Numbered from the stretch's first letter, positions 17,877 to 26,989 are shown. The stretch is DNA of 64,000 nt from Roseicyclus marinus (GCF_030163795.1 NZ_JASJOF010000005.1:124001-188000), one strand, 5' to 3'. The notes: generated by a model from the letters alone, not told the origin. Translations and numbers: made by a program.

Positions 17877-18596
17877 TCAACCGATCCCGGGATCAAAGAC
17901 ATATCCCGCGCCCCTGACACTGCGCACCGGATCCTGCCCCAAGGCCGCGCGCAACCGCCGCCGTGCCCGGTTCAGCTTCACATCGACCGTCCGCAGCCCG
18001 TTCTCCGTCTGCGCGCCATAGGCCAACCGCAACAGCGCCTCGCGCGACCAGACCGCGCCCGGCACGTCGAACATGGGCCCGATCAACCGCATGTCCTCCA
18101 GCGACAGGCTGGCTTGTCCGGCACCGCCCGTCAGGGTCAGCGCCGCCTCGTCCAAAAGCATCCCGCCCACCCGCTGCCGCCCGGTCAGCGCCACGGGCCG
18201 GCAGCGCCGCATCAGCGCCCGCAGGTGCAGGGTGAAGCCGTTCAACCCCTCCGCAGGATCCAGCGGGTCGACGCCCATCCGGGCGGGGATCGCGTCACGC
18301 AGAGCCGCAGGAATTGCGCCGCCCCGCGCCAGCACGATCACGCCCAGTGTCGCGCTGCGCATCGCCGCGCAAAGATGCTCGAACAGGGCCGGGTCGGGGA
18401 TACTTCCCATCAGGACGTAATCGGGCCTTGTCTCGGCCACCGCCGAAACCAGCGCCTCAGGCCCCTCACACCGCGCCAGATGCGCCAGGCGATCGCCAAC
18501 CCCGGCAAGAAAGGCTGCAACGGACGGATCCGCCACATCCGCGACGCCTTTCAACGGTTCTGCCAGATGCAGGATATCGCCCGTTTCCAGCAGCAC
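17877..18596 (-). CDS. Degenerate PhoB/OmpR-like response regulator (pseudo-receiver + winged helix)
   Basis: A 239-residue protein with an OmpR/PhoB winged helix at its C-terminus (about 135-235; TVDVKLNRARRRL and VRSVRGAGYVF). The N-terminal half has receiver-like length, but I see neither the acidic cluster nor a phospho-accepting Asp in a hydrophobic-D-xxP context; PDYVLMGSIPDP occupies the expected place. It starts 11 bases after phoB ends and is the last gene of the pst-pho operon. It probably arose by phoB duplication and may act without phosphorylation or modulate PhoB. The function is inferred only. Confidence 0.8.
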   Translation of the reverse strand: MLLETGDILHLAEPLKGVADVADPSVAAFLAGVGDRLAHLARCEGPEALVSAVAETRPDYVLMGSIPDPALFEHLCAAMRSATLGVIVLARGGAIPAALRDAIPARMGVDPLDPAEGLNGFTLHLRALMRRCRPVALTGRQRVGGMLLDEAALTLTGGAGQASLSLEDMRLIGPMFDVPGAVWSREALLRLAYGAQTENGLRTVDVKLNRARRRLRAALGQDPVRSVRGAGYVFDPGIG

Positions 18597-18607
18597 AGCG
18601 GCCCCGG

Positions 18608-19294
18608 TCAGCCCAGCGCGTAGCCCGCACCGCGCACGGTGCGGATCGGGTCGCCATGATCGCCCGATTTCAGCGCCTTGCGCAGGCGGCCGACATGCAC
18701 ATCCACCGTCCGGCTGTCGACATAGATGTCACGACCCCAGACGCGGTCGAGCAATTGCTCGCGGCTCCAGACCCGGCCGGGGCGTTCCATGAAGGCCGTC
18801 AGCAGGCGGAATTCGGTCGGCCCAAGGCTCAATTGCTCCTTGTTGCGATAGACGCGGTGCTCGGCCAGATCGATCAGGATATCCTCGAATTCCAGCCGCT
18901 CGCCCACCGTCGCGGGCCGCACCCGGCGCAATTGCGTGCGCAACCGCGCCAGCAATTCCGCCACCGAATAGGGCTTGGTCACATAATCGTCGGCCCCGGT
19001 CTCGAGGCCGCGGATCTTGTCCACCTCTTCCGACCGGGCGGACAGCATGATGATCGGGATGCGCGCGGTATCGGCCCCCATCTTGAGCTGTCGGCACACC
19101 TCGATCCCCGAGACATGCGGCAACATCCAGTCCAGCACGATCACGTCGGGCGGCGTCTCGCGCACCATTTCCAGCGCGATGTCGCCCGCCTCGGCGGTCA
19201 TCACCTGAAACCCTTCGGCCTGGATGTTGTAGGCCAGAACCTCGCGCTGCGCCGGTTCATCCTCGACCACAAGCACCAGCGGTTCACCAGCCAT
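18608..19294 (-). CDS. phoB: Phosphate regulon response regulator PhoB
   Basis: A 228-residue OmpR-family response regulator. The receiver domain (about 1-120) has the acidic EDEP cluster, the phospho-accepting aspartate in VIVLDWMLPHVSG, and the KPYS lysine. The winged-helix DNA-binding domain (about 130-226) ends in VDVHVGRLRKAL and IRTVRGAGYAL. It should bind Pho boxes when phosphate is scarce; candidate sites lie upstream of pstS and phoX in this window. It follows phoU by 12 bases in the pst operon. The sensor kinase gene phoR is not adjacent. Confidence 0.95.
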   Translation of the reverse strand: MAGEPLVLVVEDEPAQREVLAYNIQAEGFQVMTAEAGDIALEMVRETPPDVIVLDWMLPHVSGIEVCRQLKMGADTARIPIIMLSARSEEVDKIRGLETGADDYVTKPYSVAELLARLRTQLRRVRPATVGERLEFEDILIDLAEHRVYRNKEQLSLGPTEFRLLTAFMERPGRVWSREQLLDRVWGRDIYVDSRTVDVHVGRLRKALKSGDHGDPIRTVRGAGYALG

Positions 19295-19306
19295 CGTCCC
19301 GGCTCC

Positions 19307-20023
19307 TTATGTCAGGTTGCCCGCGTCATGCGCGGTCCGGTCCTGCTTGGGCCGGTCATCCTCGGGCATGTCGCCGGTCACGAGGTAGATCACCTGCTCG
19401 GCGATCGAGGTCACGTGGTCGCCCATGCGCTCGATGTTCTTGGCCATGAAATGCAGGTGCATGCAGGTGGTGATGTTGCGCGGATCCTCCATCATGAAGG
19501 TCAGGTATTCGCGGAACAGCGCCGAATACATCTGGTCCACGTCGATGTCGCGCGCCCGAACATCCGCGGCCAAGGCCGCATCGCGCTGGATATAGGCATC
19601 CAGCACATCCTTGAGCATCAATTCCACCTGTCGCGCCATCCGGCGCAACGAGGCGCCGGTGCCGTTGACGGGGGGCTGGTCGATGATCGTCTCGGTGCGC
19701 TTGGCGATGTTCTTGGCGTAATCGCCGATCCGCTCGAGGTTCGTGGACACGCGGAACACGGTCAGCACGGTGCGCAGGTCCGACGCGATGGGCTGGCGCT
19801 GCGCGATGATGCGCGCGGCCTCGTCATTGACGCTTTCGTCCAGCGCGTCGATGGCCTTGTCGCCCGCGCGGACGGCCCGCGCCAACTCGAGGTCGCGGGT
19901 TTCCAGCGCCTCGGTCGCCTTGGCGATGGCCTCTTCGACCAGACCACCCATGCGCATGATCTGCGCCTGGATCCCTTCCAGATCGCGGTCGAAGCCGGAA
20001 ACGATATGTTCGGAATGCGCCAT
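19307..20023 (-). CDS. phoU: Phosphate-specific transport system accessory protein PhoU
   Basis: A 238-residue all-helical protein made of two PhoU repeats (about 15-110 and 120-210). It carries the paired acidic/glycine motifs RIGDYAKNIA and ERMGDHVTSIAE that bind metal at each repeat. PhoU couples the Pst transporter to PhoR/PhoB signalling and curbs phosphate uptake in the cytoplasm at the membrane. It sits between pstB and phoB with short gaps (23 and 12 bases), as expected for the operon. Length is normal. Confidence 0.95.
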   Translation of the reverse strand: MAHSEHIVSGFDRDLEGIQAQIMRMGGLVEEAIAKATEALETRDLELARAVRAGDKAIDALDESVNDEAARIIAQRQPIASDLRTVLTVFRVSTNLERIGDYAKNIAKRTETIIDQPPVNGTGASLRRMARQVELMLKDVLDAYIQRDAALAADVRARDIDVDQMYSALFREYLTFMMEDPRNITTCMHLHFMAKNIERMGDHVTSIAEQVIYLVTGDMPEDDRPKQDRTAHDAGNLT

Positions 20024-20046
20024 GATACCTGCCCTGTTCTTATGCC

Positions 20047-20844
20047 TCAGCCGATCCGGCCGGTGATGTAGCTTTCGGTTCTGGGATCCTCGGGGTTGGT
20101 GAAGATCTTCGAGGTTTCGCCGAATTCGACCAGATTCCCGAGATGGAAGAAGGCGGTCTTCTGGCTGACGCGCGCGGCCTGCTGCATCGAATGGGTCACG
20201 ATCACCACCGAATAGCTTTGCCGCAATTCGTCGATAAGCTCCTCGACCTGCGCCGTCGCGATCGGGTCAAGCGCCGAACAGGGTTCGTCCATCAGCAGCA
20301 CTTCGGGGCTGGTGGCCACCGCGCGCGCGATGCACAGGCGTTGTTGCTGACCGCCCGACAGGCCGGTGCCCGGCGCATCCAGACGATCCTTCACCTCGTT
20401 CCACAGCGCCGCGCGGCGCAGCGAGCTCTCGACGATCTCGTCCAGTTCCGCCTTGTTGCGCGACAGGCCGTGGATCTTGGGGCCGTAGGCGACATTGTCA
20501 TAGATCGACTTGGGGAAGGGGTTGGGCTTTTGGAACACCATGCCGACCTTGGCGCGCAGCTGCACGGGATCGACGCGCTTGTCGTAGATATCCTCGCCGT
20601 CGAGGATGATATCCCCCTCGACCCGGCAGATGTCGATGGTGTCGTTCATCCGGTTCAGACACCGCAGGAAGGTGGATTTCCCACAGCCCGACGGCCCGAT
20701 GAAGGCGGTGACGGTCTTGTCCTCGATATCGACATCCACGTCCTTGATGGCATGGTTGGCGCCGTAAAAGACCTGCACCTTGCGGGCCTCGATCTTGATG
20801 TCCTTGGTGTTCACGCCGCGCTCCGTCATCCGCATGTCGTTCAT
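20047..20844 (-). CDS. pstB: Phosphate ABC transporter ATP-binding protein PstB
   Basis: About 265 residues, the usual PstB length. Walker A is GPSGCGKST, the ABC signature LSGGQQQRL and Walker [14 protein letters not shown]. It hydrolyses ATP to power phosphate import through PstC-PstA. The chosen ATG (20844) is preceded by GGAGG with eight bases' spacing. Further in-frame starts exist at 20859 and, as GTG, at 20871; the last would overlap the pstA stop. It is the fourth gene of the operon and is followed by phoU. Confidence 0.95.
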   Translation of the reverse strand: MNDMRMTERGVNTKDIKIEARKVQVFYGANHAIKDVDVDIEDKTVTAFIGPSGCGKSTFLRCLNRMNDTIDICRVEGDIILDGEDIYDKRVDPVQLRAKVGMVFQKPNPFPKSIYDNVAYGPKIHGLSRNKAELDEIVESSLRRAALWNEVKDRLDAPGTGLSGGQQQRLCIARAVATSPEVLLMDEPCSALDPIATAQVEELIDELRQSYSVVIVTHSMQQAARVSQKTAFFHLGNLVEFGETSKIFTNPEDPRTESYITGRIG

Positions 20845-20864
20845 GTTGGCATCCTCCATCGGGT

Positions 20865-22604
20865 TTACCACCTCCGCTCGAACTTGCGCCGCAGGAGGAT
20901 CGCAAGGATGTTCAGGGCAAAAAGCAAAAGCAACATCACCAAGATCGCGGATTGCGCGAGGCCCTCGCGCACCGGCGCGTCCTGGTTCTGGGCGAAAAGG
21001 TAGACCACGGTCGGCATCGACTGCGCCTGTTCCAGCAACCCGCCCGAGAAGGGTGAGGACAACAGCGCCGCACCCGTCGACACGGACAGGCCGATCAGCA
21101 GAAGCGGCGCGGTTTCACCCAAAGCCTGCGCGATGCCGATGATCGTGCCGGTCAGGATGCCGGGGGCGGCCAAGGGCAGCTTGTGGTGGAACACCATCTG
21201 CACCTTGGAGGCGCCCACACCCAAGGCCGCATCCCGGATCGAGGGCGGCACGGCTTTCAGCGCCGCGCGCGTGGCGATGACGATCGTCGGCAGCGTCATC
21301 AGCGACAACACGATCCCGCCCAACAACGCCGTGCCCCTGATCGAATTGCCAAAACCCAGATCCATCAGCGTGAACAGGATCGCCGCGCCAAGGATACCGA
21401 AAACGATGGACGGGACGGCGGCCAGGTTCGCGATATTGATCTCGATGAAATCGGTGAATTTGTTCTTGGGCGCGAATTCCTCGAGGTAGATCGAGGCCGC
21501 GACACCGAAGATCAGCGAGAAGACCAGAACCACCAGCATCATGTAGGCCGATCCCATCAGCGCCGGACCGATCCCCGCGATCTCGCCGCTTTGCGAATAG
21601 GGATTGGTGAAGAAATGCCAGCGAAAGGCATTGTCGATCAGGCCCGCATCTTCCATCGCGTCGACCAGCGCCAATTGCCCGATGTCGAAACCGGGCGGCA
21701 TCTGCGCCGTGCCGATCCCGGTCAATTCGCCCGACAGGTAGCGGGTGACGGCGATGTCGATGGGCACGCCCACGGATTCCGTCGTTCCGACCAGATCGGG
21801 GTTTTCGACCAGACGGTCGCGCACATCCCGGCGGTTGGTCGCATAGATCAGCGCCGACAACGCGGCATCGTCAAAGTCTGCCGGCTGGCGCAGGGCGCCC
21901 GCCGCATCCAGCAGCGCCTGCTGGTACCCCGTCGCGTTCAGCGCCGCGACCGCATCGGGCCCGCCTGCCGCGTCGATGGCGGCAACGACCTCGGCCGCCT
22001 GCGCGAACCCGGCAGTGCCAAGCGCCTCGGCGGCGGCATCGCGCGCGGCCTCTGCCGCTGCCACGTCATCTCCACCCAAGGCGCTGGCCGCAGCCCGCAG
22101 GGCACTGCCCGCCTGCCCCAGAACACGCGCCGCGTCACCCGGCGCACCGGCATCCGCGATCACCTCGGCCCCGCCGGTCAGACCCACGGCATCCAGCGCA
22201 TTCAGCGCCTCGACCACCCAGCGGCGTTCCACCGTGCCCTCGATGTCGATGCCCGCGTTTTCCAGCGTCATCCGCAGCGAATTGGTGAAAATCCCGCGCT
22301 CGAACCCGGTGCGCAGGTTGATGCCCCCGATTTCCTCGGGGTCGACCGGCCCGCCATCGGGGTTCAGGATCGCGGGGTCATAATACAGCTCGATCTGCGC
22401 CTGATACTGGAACAGCGCCGGCACACCGCGCGACACGATGGACCACAACAAAACCGCAAGGAAGAACAGGACCACCGAAATGGCACCCAGACCCAGCCAG
22501 CGCAGGGTCGCGCCGGTGCGGTGGCGTTTGCGCACCAGCGCCGATTGCGTCAGCAGCGAGGATTTGGGCGCAGGCTTGGCCCCGGACAGGCTGGCGTCGG
22601 ACAT
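20865..22604 (-). CDS. pstA: Phosphate ABC transporter permease PstA with long periplasmic insert
   Basis: A 579-residue permease subunit. A single N-terminal membrane segment (about 36-60) is separated from the usual five-helix permease core (about 345-575) by a soluble stretch of nearly 280 residues. Part of that stretch (about 130-240) is very alanine-rich and helical, with many AAxA repeats. The core has the EAA-type loop [18 protein letters not shown]. Classical PstA is about 300 residues; extended versions occur in alphaproteobacteria, but this one looks longer. Its start overlaps the pstC stop by one base (TGATG). Confidence 0.92.
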   Translation of the reverse strand: MSDASLSGAKPAPKSSLLTQSALVRKRHRTGATLRWLGLGAISVVLFFLAVLLWSIVSRGVPALFQYQAQIELYYDPAILNPDGGPVDPEEIGGINLRTGFERGIFTNSLRMTLENAGIDIEGTVERRWVVEALNALDAVGLTGGAEVIADAGAPGDAARVLGQAGSALRAAASALGGDDVAAAEAARDAAAEALGTAGFAQAAEVVAAIDAAGGPDAVAALNATGYQQALLDAAGALRQPADFDDAALSALIYATNRRDVRDRLVENPDLVGTTESVGVPIDIAVTRYLSGELTGIGTAQMPPGFDIGQLALVDAMEDAGLIDNAFRWHFFTNPYSQSGEIAGIGPALMGSAYMMLVVLVFSLIFGVAASIYLEEFAPKNKFTDFIEINIANLAAVPSIVFGILGAAILFTLMDLGFGNSIRGTALLGGIVLSLMTLPTIVIATRAALKAVPPSIRDAALGVGASKVQMVFHHKLPLAAPGILTGTIIGIAQALGETAPLLLIGLSVSTGAALLSSPFSGGLLEQAQSMPTVVYLFAQNQDAPVREGLAQSAILVMLLLLFALNILAILLRRKFERRW

Positions 22605-24172
22605 CAGTCGTACTGCTCCCGGTATTTGGCGACCATGCGCTGGGCGACAAGGTTCAGGCCCAGCGTGATGAAGAACAGGGTAAAGGCGAGCGCGAAGACC
22701 GCCAGCACGTCGATGGAGTCAAAGCCCGACCCTTCGCCGGTCAGAACCGCCACGATCCGCGTCGTGACGGTGACGACCGCGCCGAAGGGGTTGGGCTCCA
22801 GCCCCTGCACGTTCGACAGCGCACCGGCGGCCAGAACCACGATCATCGTCTCGCCAATGGCGCGGGACGCGGCCAGAACCACCGCGCCGACGATGCCGGG
22901 CAGGGCGGCGGGCAAGATCACCTTGGTCACCGTTTCGGCCTGCGTCGCGCCCAGACCCAGAGAGCCATCGCGCATCGCCTGCGGCACGGCGTTGATCACG
23001 TCGTCGGACAAGGACGAGACGAAGGGCACCAGCATCATGCCCATGACGACGCCTGCGGTCATGACCGACACGGTATTGGGCATCACCGTCGCGCCCACGA
23101 CCGCCTGCAGGAAGGGGCCGATCGTGATGAGGGCGAAGATACCGTAAACGATGGTCGGAACGCCCGCGAGGATCTCGAGCGCCGGCTTGACCCAGGCGCG
23201 GACCCATTTGGACGCGAATTCCGACAGGTAGACCGCAGCCAAGAGCCCCAGCGGCACCGCCACCAGAAGGGCAACCAGCGAGATATAGAGCGTGCCCCAG
23301 ATCAGCGGCAGGAAACCGAGGACGGACTCGTAAGCGCCGTCGCGGCCTTCCGGAATGCCGACCACGTCGCCCGCAGGTGCCCACGCCATGCCGAACAGGA
23401 AATTGAACAGCCCGTATTCCCGGAAAAAAGTGATCGACGGGACGGTGATCGCGGACAGGATAGCGATGGTGGTCAGGATCGCCATGGTCGAGGCGAAGAC
23501 CAGAAAGCCCAGCACCCAGCGCTCCACCGCTATCCGGGCGCGGAACTCGGCCGAAATGGCGCGCAGCGACAGGCCAAAGCCGATCAGCGCCAGCGCCAGC
23601 GCGGCCAGCGGCCCGATCGTGGCGATCGCCCGGTTGAAGGCGCGCAGGTCCTGCGCCACGGTCAACATGCCTTGCGTGATGCTTGCGCCCACGACCTGCC
23701 CGTCTGCGCGCAGCCGGTCCTGAAGGGGCGCAAGATCGGCGCGCCAGCGCTCGATATCCGCCTCGGTCGCGTTACCGTTGGCAATGTACCCGTCGATGGC
23801 GACCGCCAGACCCTTGACCGAGGCGACGAACTGGGTGCGCAGCACTTCTTCGCGGATCTCGATCTCGCGCTCGGTCAGACCCTCGCGCTGTTGAAAGGGC
23901 ACCTGCACATCCACGAGATCTTCGGGAATGGCGCTGCCGACGTAGATGTTGGATACCACACCCGACCCGAAGGCCCAGACCATCATGAAAATCAGCGCCG
24001 GGATCGCCGTGGCAAAGACGACGTGCCATCCGTGCTGGTTCGGTCGCGAATGCAGCGTACGCGGGGCGGCGGCGGCGATCCGCGCGGCCCGTCCGCGTCC
24101 GAGGATGTAGCCCGCAACGGCCAGCGCCGTCACGATCAGCAGAACCAGGGGAAAGGTCAGCACAGCGCCCAT
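22604..24172 (-). CDS. pstC: Phosphate ABC transporter permease PstC
   Basis: A 522-residue inner-membrane permease. It has an N-terminal helix, a further pair of helices (including about 68-90), a soluble region with two acidic helical segments and the C-terminal permease core (about 230-515) with the cytoplasmic EAA loop SLGLGATQAETVTKVILPAA. It pairs with PstA to form the phosphate channel. It is longer than the roughly 320-residue enterobacterial PstC, as is common in this lineage. It is separated from pstS by 101 bases holding a strong hairpin. Confidence 0.93.
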   Translation of the reverse strand: MGAVLTFPLVLLIVTALAVAGYILGRGRAARIAAAAPRTLHSRPNQHGWHVVFATAIPALIFMMVWAFGSGVVSNIYVGSAIPEDLVDVQVPFQQREGLTEREIEIREEVLRTQFVASVKGLAVAIDGYIANGNATEADIERWRADLAPLQDRLRADGQVVGASITQGMLTVAQDLRAFNRAIATIGPLAALALALIGFGLSLRAISAEFRARIAVERWVLGFLVFASTMAILTTIAILSAITVPSITFFREYGLFNFLFGMAWAPAGDVVGIPEGRDGAYESVLGFLPLIWGTLYISLVALLVAVPLGLLAAVYLSEFASKWVRAWVKPALEILAGVPTIVYGIFALITIGPFLQAVVGATVMPNTVSVMTAGVVMGMMLVPFVSSLSDDVINAVPQAMRDGSLGLGATQAETVTKVILPAALPGIVGAVVLAASRAIGETMIVVLAAGALSNVQGLEPNPFGAVVTVTTRIVAVLTGEGSGFDSIDVLAVFALAFTLFFITLGLNLVAQRMVAKYREQYD

Positions 24173-24223
24173 CGGAACACTTTCAATCTCGTATCGGGCA
24201 GAGCTTCCGCCCGGAGGTGGGAT

Positions 24224-24251
24224 GGGCGGCCCCCGCTGTCAGGGGCCGCCC
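24224..24251 (-). terminator. Hairpin between pstS and pstC
   Basis: GGGCGGCCCC (24224-24233) and GGGGCCGCCC (24242-24251) form a perfect 10-bp stem with an eight-base loop. There is no T-run. Such a structure after pstS usually protects the pstS message or partly stops transcription, giving more binding protein than permease. Confidence 0.65.
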
Positions 24252-24273
24252 GGTCGTCTAGGTCAGGCTCGGT

Positions 24274-25323
24274 TCAGCGGAGCGCCGCAACCATCGCCTG
24301 CGTTTCCGCCAGCGCCGGATCGGGCACCAGGCCGTATTCGGACAGCGGGCCGCCGGGGCCTGCGATCTCGTCCGAGATGAAGAATTCGACGAATTCCAAC
24401 AGGCCGGGGATCACGCCGATATGCTCCTGCTTGACGTAGAACTGGAGCGGACGGGACACCGGGTATTCACCCACCGAGATGGTCTCGGTCGAGGGGGTCA
24501 CACCGGACATGGTCGCAACCTGCAGACGGTCGGTGTTGTTTTCGTAGAAGGACAGGCCGAAGACGCCGACACCCGTGGGGGTCGAGTCGAGGTTGGCCAG
24601 CGTCTGGGTGTAATCGCCTTCGATGTCGACCGAACGGCCATCGGTGCGGACGGCCATGCAGGCTTCCTCGGCGGTGTCTTCGTCGACACCGGCCGCGATC
24701 ATCGCGTCAAAGAAACCGCCCTGCTCGCAGCCGTCCAGCAAAACGCGCTCGTCGAACACTTCGCGGGTGCCGTGGTTGGTGCCGGGGATGAAGGCGTTGA
24801 TTTCCTGATCGGGCAGGTCGCCCGCAACACCCATCGCCTGCGCGACTTCGGCCACTTCGGCCCAGCTGGTCAGCGTGTTGGGAACCAGCGCGCCATCGAT
24901 GAAATGCTCGGCGGCCAGCGCGATGTGCCAGTGGATCGGCTCGAACGCGAAGGAGGGGCCGTTGATGTCCGAGGCGAAGACGATGCCGTCATAGCCAAAG
25001 CGCACTTCGATCGGCGTGACGCCGGCGGCCATGCAGCTTTCGCGCTCGGTCGCGCTCATCAGCGACGAGGAATTGGCGATGTCGATGGTGCCTTCGCCCA
25101 CGCCTTCGCAAAGCATGCGACGGCCGGTCGACGACCCGCCGCCTTCGACGACGGGCGTGGCGAAATCGGTTTCCGCGCCGAAGGCTTCAGCGACGATGTT
25201 GGCGTAGGGCAGCACGGTCGAGGAACCGGCGACCTGAACGTTGGTGCGCATCTGGGCCGAAGCGGCAACAGCGGAAACCGCGAGAACCGCGATGGCAGCC
25301 GTGGAAAGCTTGAGGTGAGACAT
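24274..25323 (-). CDS. pstS: Phosphate-binding periplasmic protein PstS
   Basis: A 349-residue secreted binding protein, with a Sec signal peptide (MSHLKLSTAAIAVLAVSAVAA, cleavage near residue 22-23). The phosphate-binding signature is seen in the N-terminal VAGSSTVLPY and in EGGGSSTGRR, with serine residues that bind phosphate. The rest matches the larger PstS type found in marine alphaproteobacteria. It delivers phosphate to PstC-PstA. The gene is preceded by AGGAGAAGAC and, further up, by three PhoB-like repeats, so it should be induced by phosphate limitation. Confidence 0.94.
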   Translation of the reverse strand: MSHLKLSTAAIAVLAVSAVAASAQMRTNVQVAGSSTVLPYANIVAEAFGAETDFATPVVEGGGSSTGRRMLCEGVGEGTIDIANSSSLMSATERESCMAAGVTPIEVRFGYDGIVFASDINGPSFAFEPIHWHIALAAEHFIDGALVPNTLTSWAEVAEVAQAMGVAGDLPDQEINAFIPGTNHGTREVFDERVLLDGCEQGGFFDAMIAAGVDEDTAEEACMAVRTDGRSVDIEGDYTQTLANLDSTPTGVGVFGLSFYENNTDRLQVATMSGVTPSTETISVGEYPVSRPLQFYVKQEHIGVIPGLLEFVEFFISDEIAGPGGPLSEYGLVPDPALAETQAMVAALR

Positions 25324-25394
25324 GTCTTCTCCTGATATCTGTTCCGGACGGCGACCGTCCTTGACCGCTGCCTAGTCGCGTTCGGTGACGCTTA

Positions 25395-25423
25395 TTCAAC
25401 AGTTTTGTAACAGGTTTGTGACA
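25395..25423 (-). promoter_or_regulatory. Pho box: three 7-bp direct repeats upstream of pstS
   Basis: Read on the minus strand, TGTCACA, TGTTACA and TGTTGAA start exactly 11 bp apart (plus-strand blocks at 25417-25423, 25406-25412 and 25395-25401). The 11-bp phase and TGTxAxA core are the hallmark of PhoB sites. The nearest repeat lies about 72 bases upstream of the pstS start codon. This predicts PhoB activation of the whole pst-pho operon. Confidence 0.85.
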
Positions 25424-25440
25424 ATGCGCGGCACAAGGGA

Positions 25441-25460
25441 GCAGCCCCCGAAAGGGCTGC
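25441..25460 (-). other. Hairpin downstream of the ArsP-like permease gene
   Basis: GCAGCCC (25441-25447) and GGGCTGC (25454-25460) form a perfect stem with a six-base loop. It lies between the permease stop and the pst promoter and may end permease transcription, though no clear T-run follows on the minus strand. The adjoining ATGTA-TTGTT-TACAT inverted repeat (25464-25478) is AT-rich and of unknown use. Confidence 0.4.
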
Positions 25461-25511
25461 CCAATGTATTGTTTACATGTGTTATTTTATGATTTTCGGC
25501 ACGACCTCGAT

Positions 25512-26561
25512 CTAGATCGAAACCCAGATCTGGAACAAAAGGCCCGCCGCAAAGGCCCCGGTCAGCGACAAAAGGATGTAAAGCGCAAAGACCTGCGGCC
25601 GCGCCAGCGCCCAGACCGCCATGGCCGCGGGAATCGACGTGACGCCACCTGCCACCAGAAAGGCCATGCCGGCCCCCGGTGCCATGCCTTGGTCGATCAG
25701 CCCGCTCACCAGTGGCAAGGCCGCGTAGCCGTTGAGATAGGCGGGCACCCCGACCAGCGTCGCCGTCAGGATCGGCATCAGGCCCGTACCGCCCAGCACG
25801 GCCGTGACGGTTTCGGCAGGCACCCATGCCAGCATCAGGCTCTCGAGCAAGAAGGCCAGCGTCAGCCACTTGGCCAGAAAAATGGTCGTGCTCCACGCGG
25901 TCTTGCCGAATTTCATCCGACGCTCGGCATCGGTCCAGAACCGCCAGACCACGGGCTTGGGCGCGCGCACCCGGGCCCCGCCGCAGCCGCCATTGCCCAC
26001 CCCATCCCGCAGCGGGTCCGACAGCGCGCCGCCCCGCGACAGCAGATGCACGACGAGGCCGCCAAATACGCCAAGGCCAATGGCCGTGACGGTCTTGGCC
26101 ACCGCGAATTCCAGATCCAGCACGCCCGCCGTCAGAACGAACATCGACGGATCCATGATGGGTGAAGCCAACCAAAAGGCCATGACCGCCGACAGGGGCA
26201 CGCCCATCGACAGCAACGCCGCGATCAGGGGAATCACCCCGCAGGAGCAAAAGGGCGAAATCCCGCCCGCCAGCGCCGCCAGTCCGATCATCAAAAGCGG
26301 GGCGCCCGTAAAGGCGCGCGCGATCAGGTTGTCCGCCCCCGTCGCCCCCGCCCATGCGGCGATGCCGATCGACAGGACAAGATAGGGCGCGGTCCTCAAA
26401 AGCGCCTCCGCGGCAAAGATCGCGCTGCCGCGCGCCTGCGCCGGGTCGATCACCGACAAGACCAGCAAGATCAGCCCCGACACCATCCACACGCGCTGGT
26501 CACGCCACAGATGCGCAAGACCGGTTCTGAACCGCGCGCGGGGAAGGCTGGCATCCGTCAT
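25512..26561 (-). CDS. UPF0718/DUF318 permease, ArsP-like
   Basis: About 349 residues with eight or more membrane segments, matching the YraQ/ArsP permease family. The conserved first motif GGISPFCSCGVIPL and its repeat-like counterpart VPAYLNGYAALPL are present, and the two cysteines in FCSCG could bind a soft metal or organoarsenical. ArsP homologues export trivalent organoarsenicals; others in the family have unknown substrates. An ArsR-family gene lies just upstream on the same strand and very likely controls it. The start was set at 26561 (MTDASLPRARF), since the upstream frame has no support. Confidence 0.85.
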   Translation of the reverse strand: MTDASLPRARFRTGLAHLWRDQRVWMVSGLILLVLSVIDPAQARGSAIFAAEALLRTAPYLVLSIGIAAWAGATGADNLIARAFTGAPLLMIGLAALAGGISPFCSCGVIPLIAALLSMGVPLSAVMAFWLASPIMDPSMFVLTAGVLDLEFAVAKTVTAIGLGVFGGLVVHLLSRGGALSDPLRDGVGNGGCGGARVRAPKPVVWRFWTDAERRMKFGKTAWSTTIFLAKWLTLAFLLESLMLAWVPAETVTAVLGGTGLMPILTATLVGVPAYLNGYAALPLVSGLIDQGMAPGAGMAFLVAGGVTSIPAAMAVWALARPQVFALYILLSLTGAFAAGLLFQIWVSI

Positions 26562-26616
26562 TTCGAAAGCTCCGGTTTCATGGTTGTTTTGGGGCGAAAA
26601 AAGACGCGGACAGCGG

Positions 26617-26934
26617 TCATGCCGCATCCTCCGCACGGCTCAGGCTGACGCCGACACAGCATTCCGAGGTCAGGAAAGACACGACCCGGCGCATCGCCGC
26701 GTAATCGACGCGGTTGAACACCTCGCGCCCTTGCCTCTCCTGAACGACAAGCCCGGCATCGACCAAGGTCGACAGGTGATGGGCCAGCGTCGATGCCGCA
26801 AGGCCCAGATGATCCGCGATGTCGCCGACGCGCAAACCCTCCTCCCCCGCCTTCACCAGAAGGCGAAAGATCGCCAGACGCGCCTCGTGTCCAAGGGCGG
26901 TAAGCGCACGGGTGTGATGGATCATCTCGGTCAT
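26617..26934 (-). CDS. ArsR-family metal/metalloid-responsive repressor
   Basis: A 105-residue winged-helix repressor. The DNA-binding helix is in LGLAASTLAHHLSTLVDAGL, and the C-terminal SECCVGVS has two adjacent cysteines that could bind arsenite, antimonite or an organoarsenical. ArsR proteins with C-terminal cysteine pairs often regulate arsP or acr3. The gene is 55 bases upstream of the ArsP-like permease. Good promoter elements end right at the ATG (26934), so the transcript may be leaderless. Confidence 0.88.
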   Translation of the reverse strand: MTEMIHHTRALTALGHEARLAIFRLLVKAGEEGLRVGDIADHLGLAASTLAHHLSTLVDAGLVVQERQGREVFNRVDYAAMRRVVSFLTSECCVGVSLSRAEDAA

Positions 26935-26968
26935 GTCACAAACATAACCAATTTTCCGGTTTTGTCGA
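26934..26968 (-). promoter_or_regulatory. Putative leaderless promoter and operator of the ArsR gene
   Basis: On the minus strand TCGACA (-35, 26968-26963) is separated by 16 bases from TATGTT (-10, 26946-26941), and the predicted start falls at about 26934, the A of the ATG. No ribosome site precedes the ATG. The spacer contains AACC-N8-GGTT, a short inverted repeat placed where a repressor would block polymerase. Confidence 0.45.
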
Positions 26969-26989
26969 GATGAAATAAACGTCCCGGTA

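Noticed and set aside
18314-20071. A 585-residue plus-strand open frame across phoB and phoU
   Set aside because: Shadow of the convincing minus-strand phoB-like, phoB and phoU genes.
25507-25520. TCGATCTAGATCGA perfect 14-bp palindrome at the ArsP-like stop
   Set aside because: Short, overlaps coding sequence and is near chance expectation for 64 kb; no partner site nearby.
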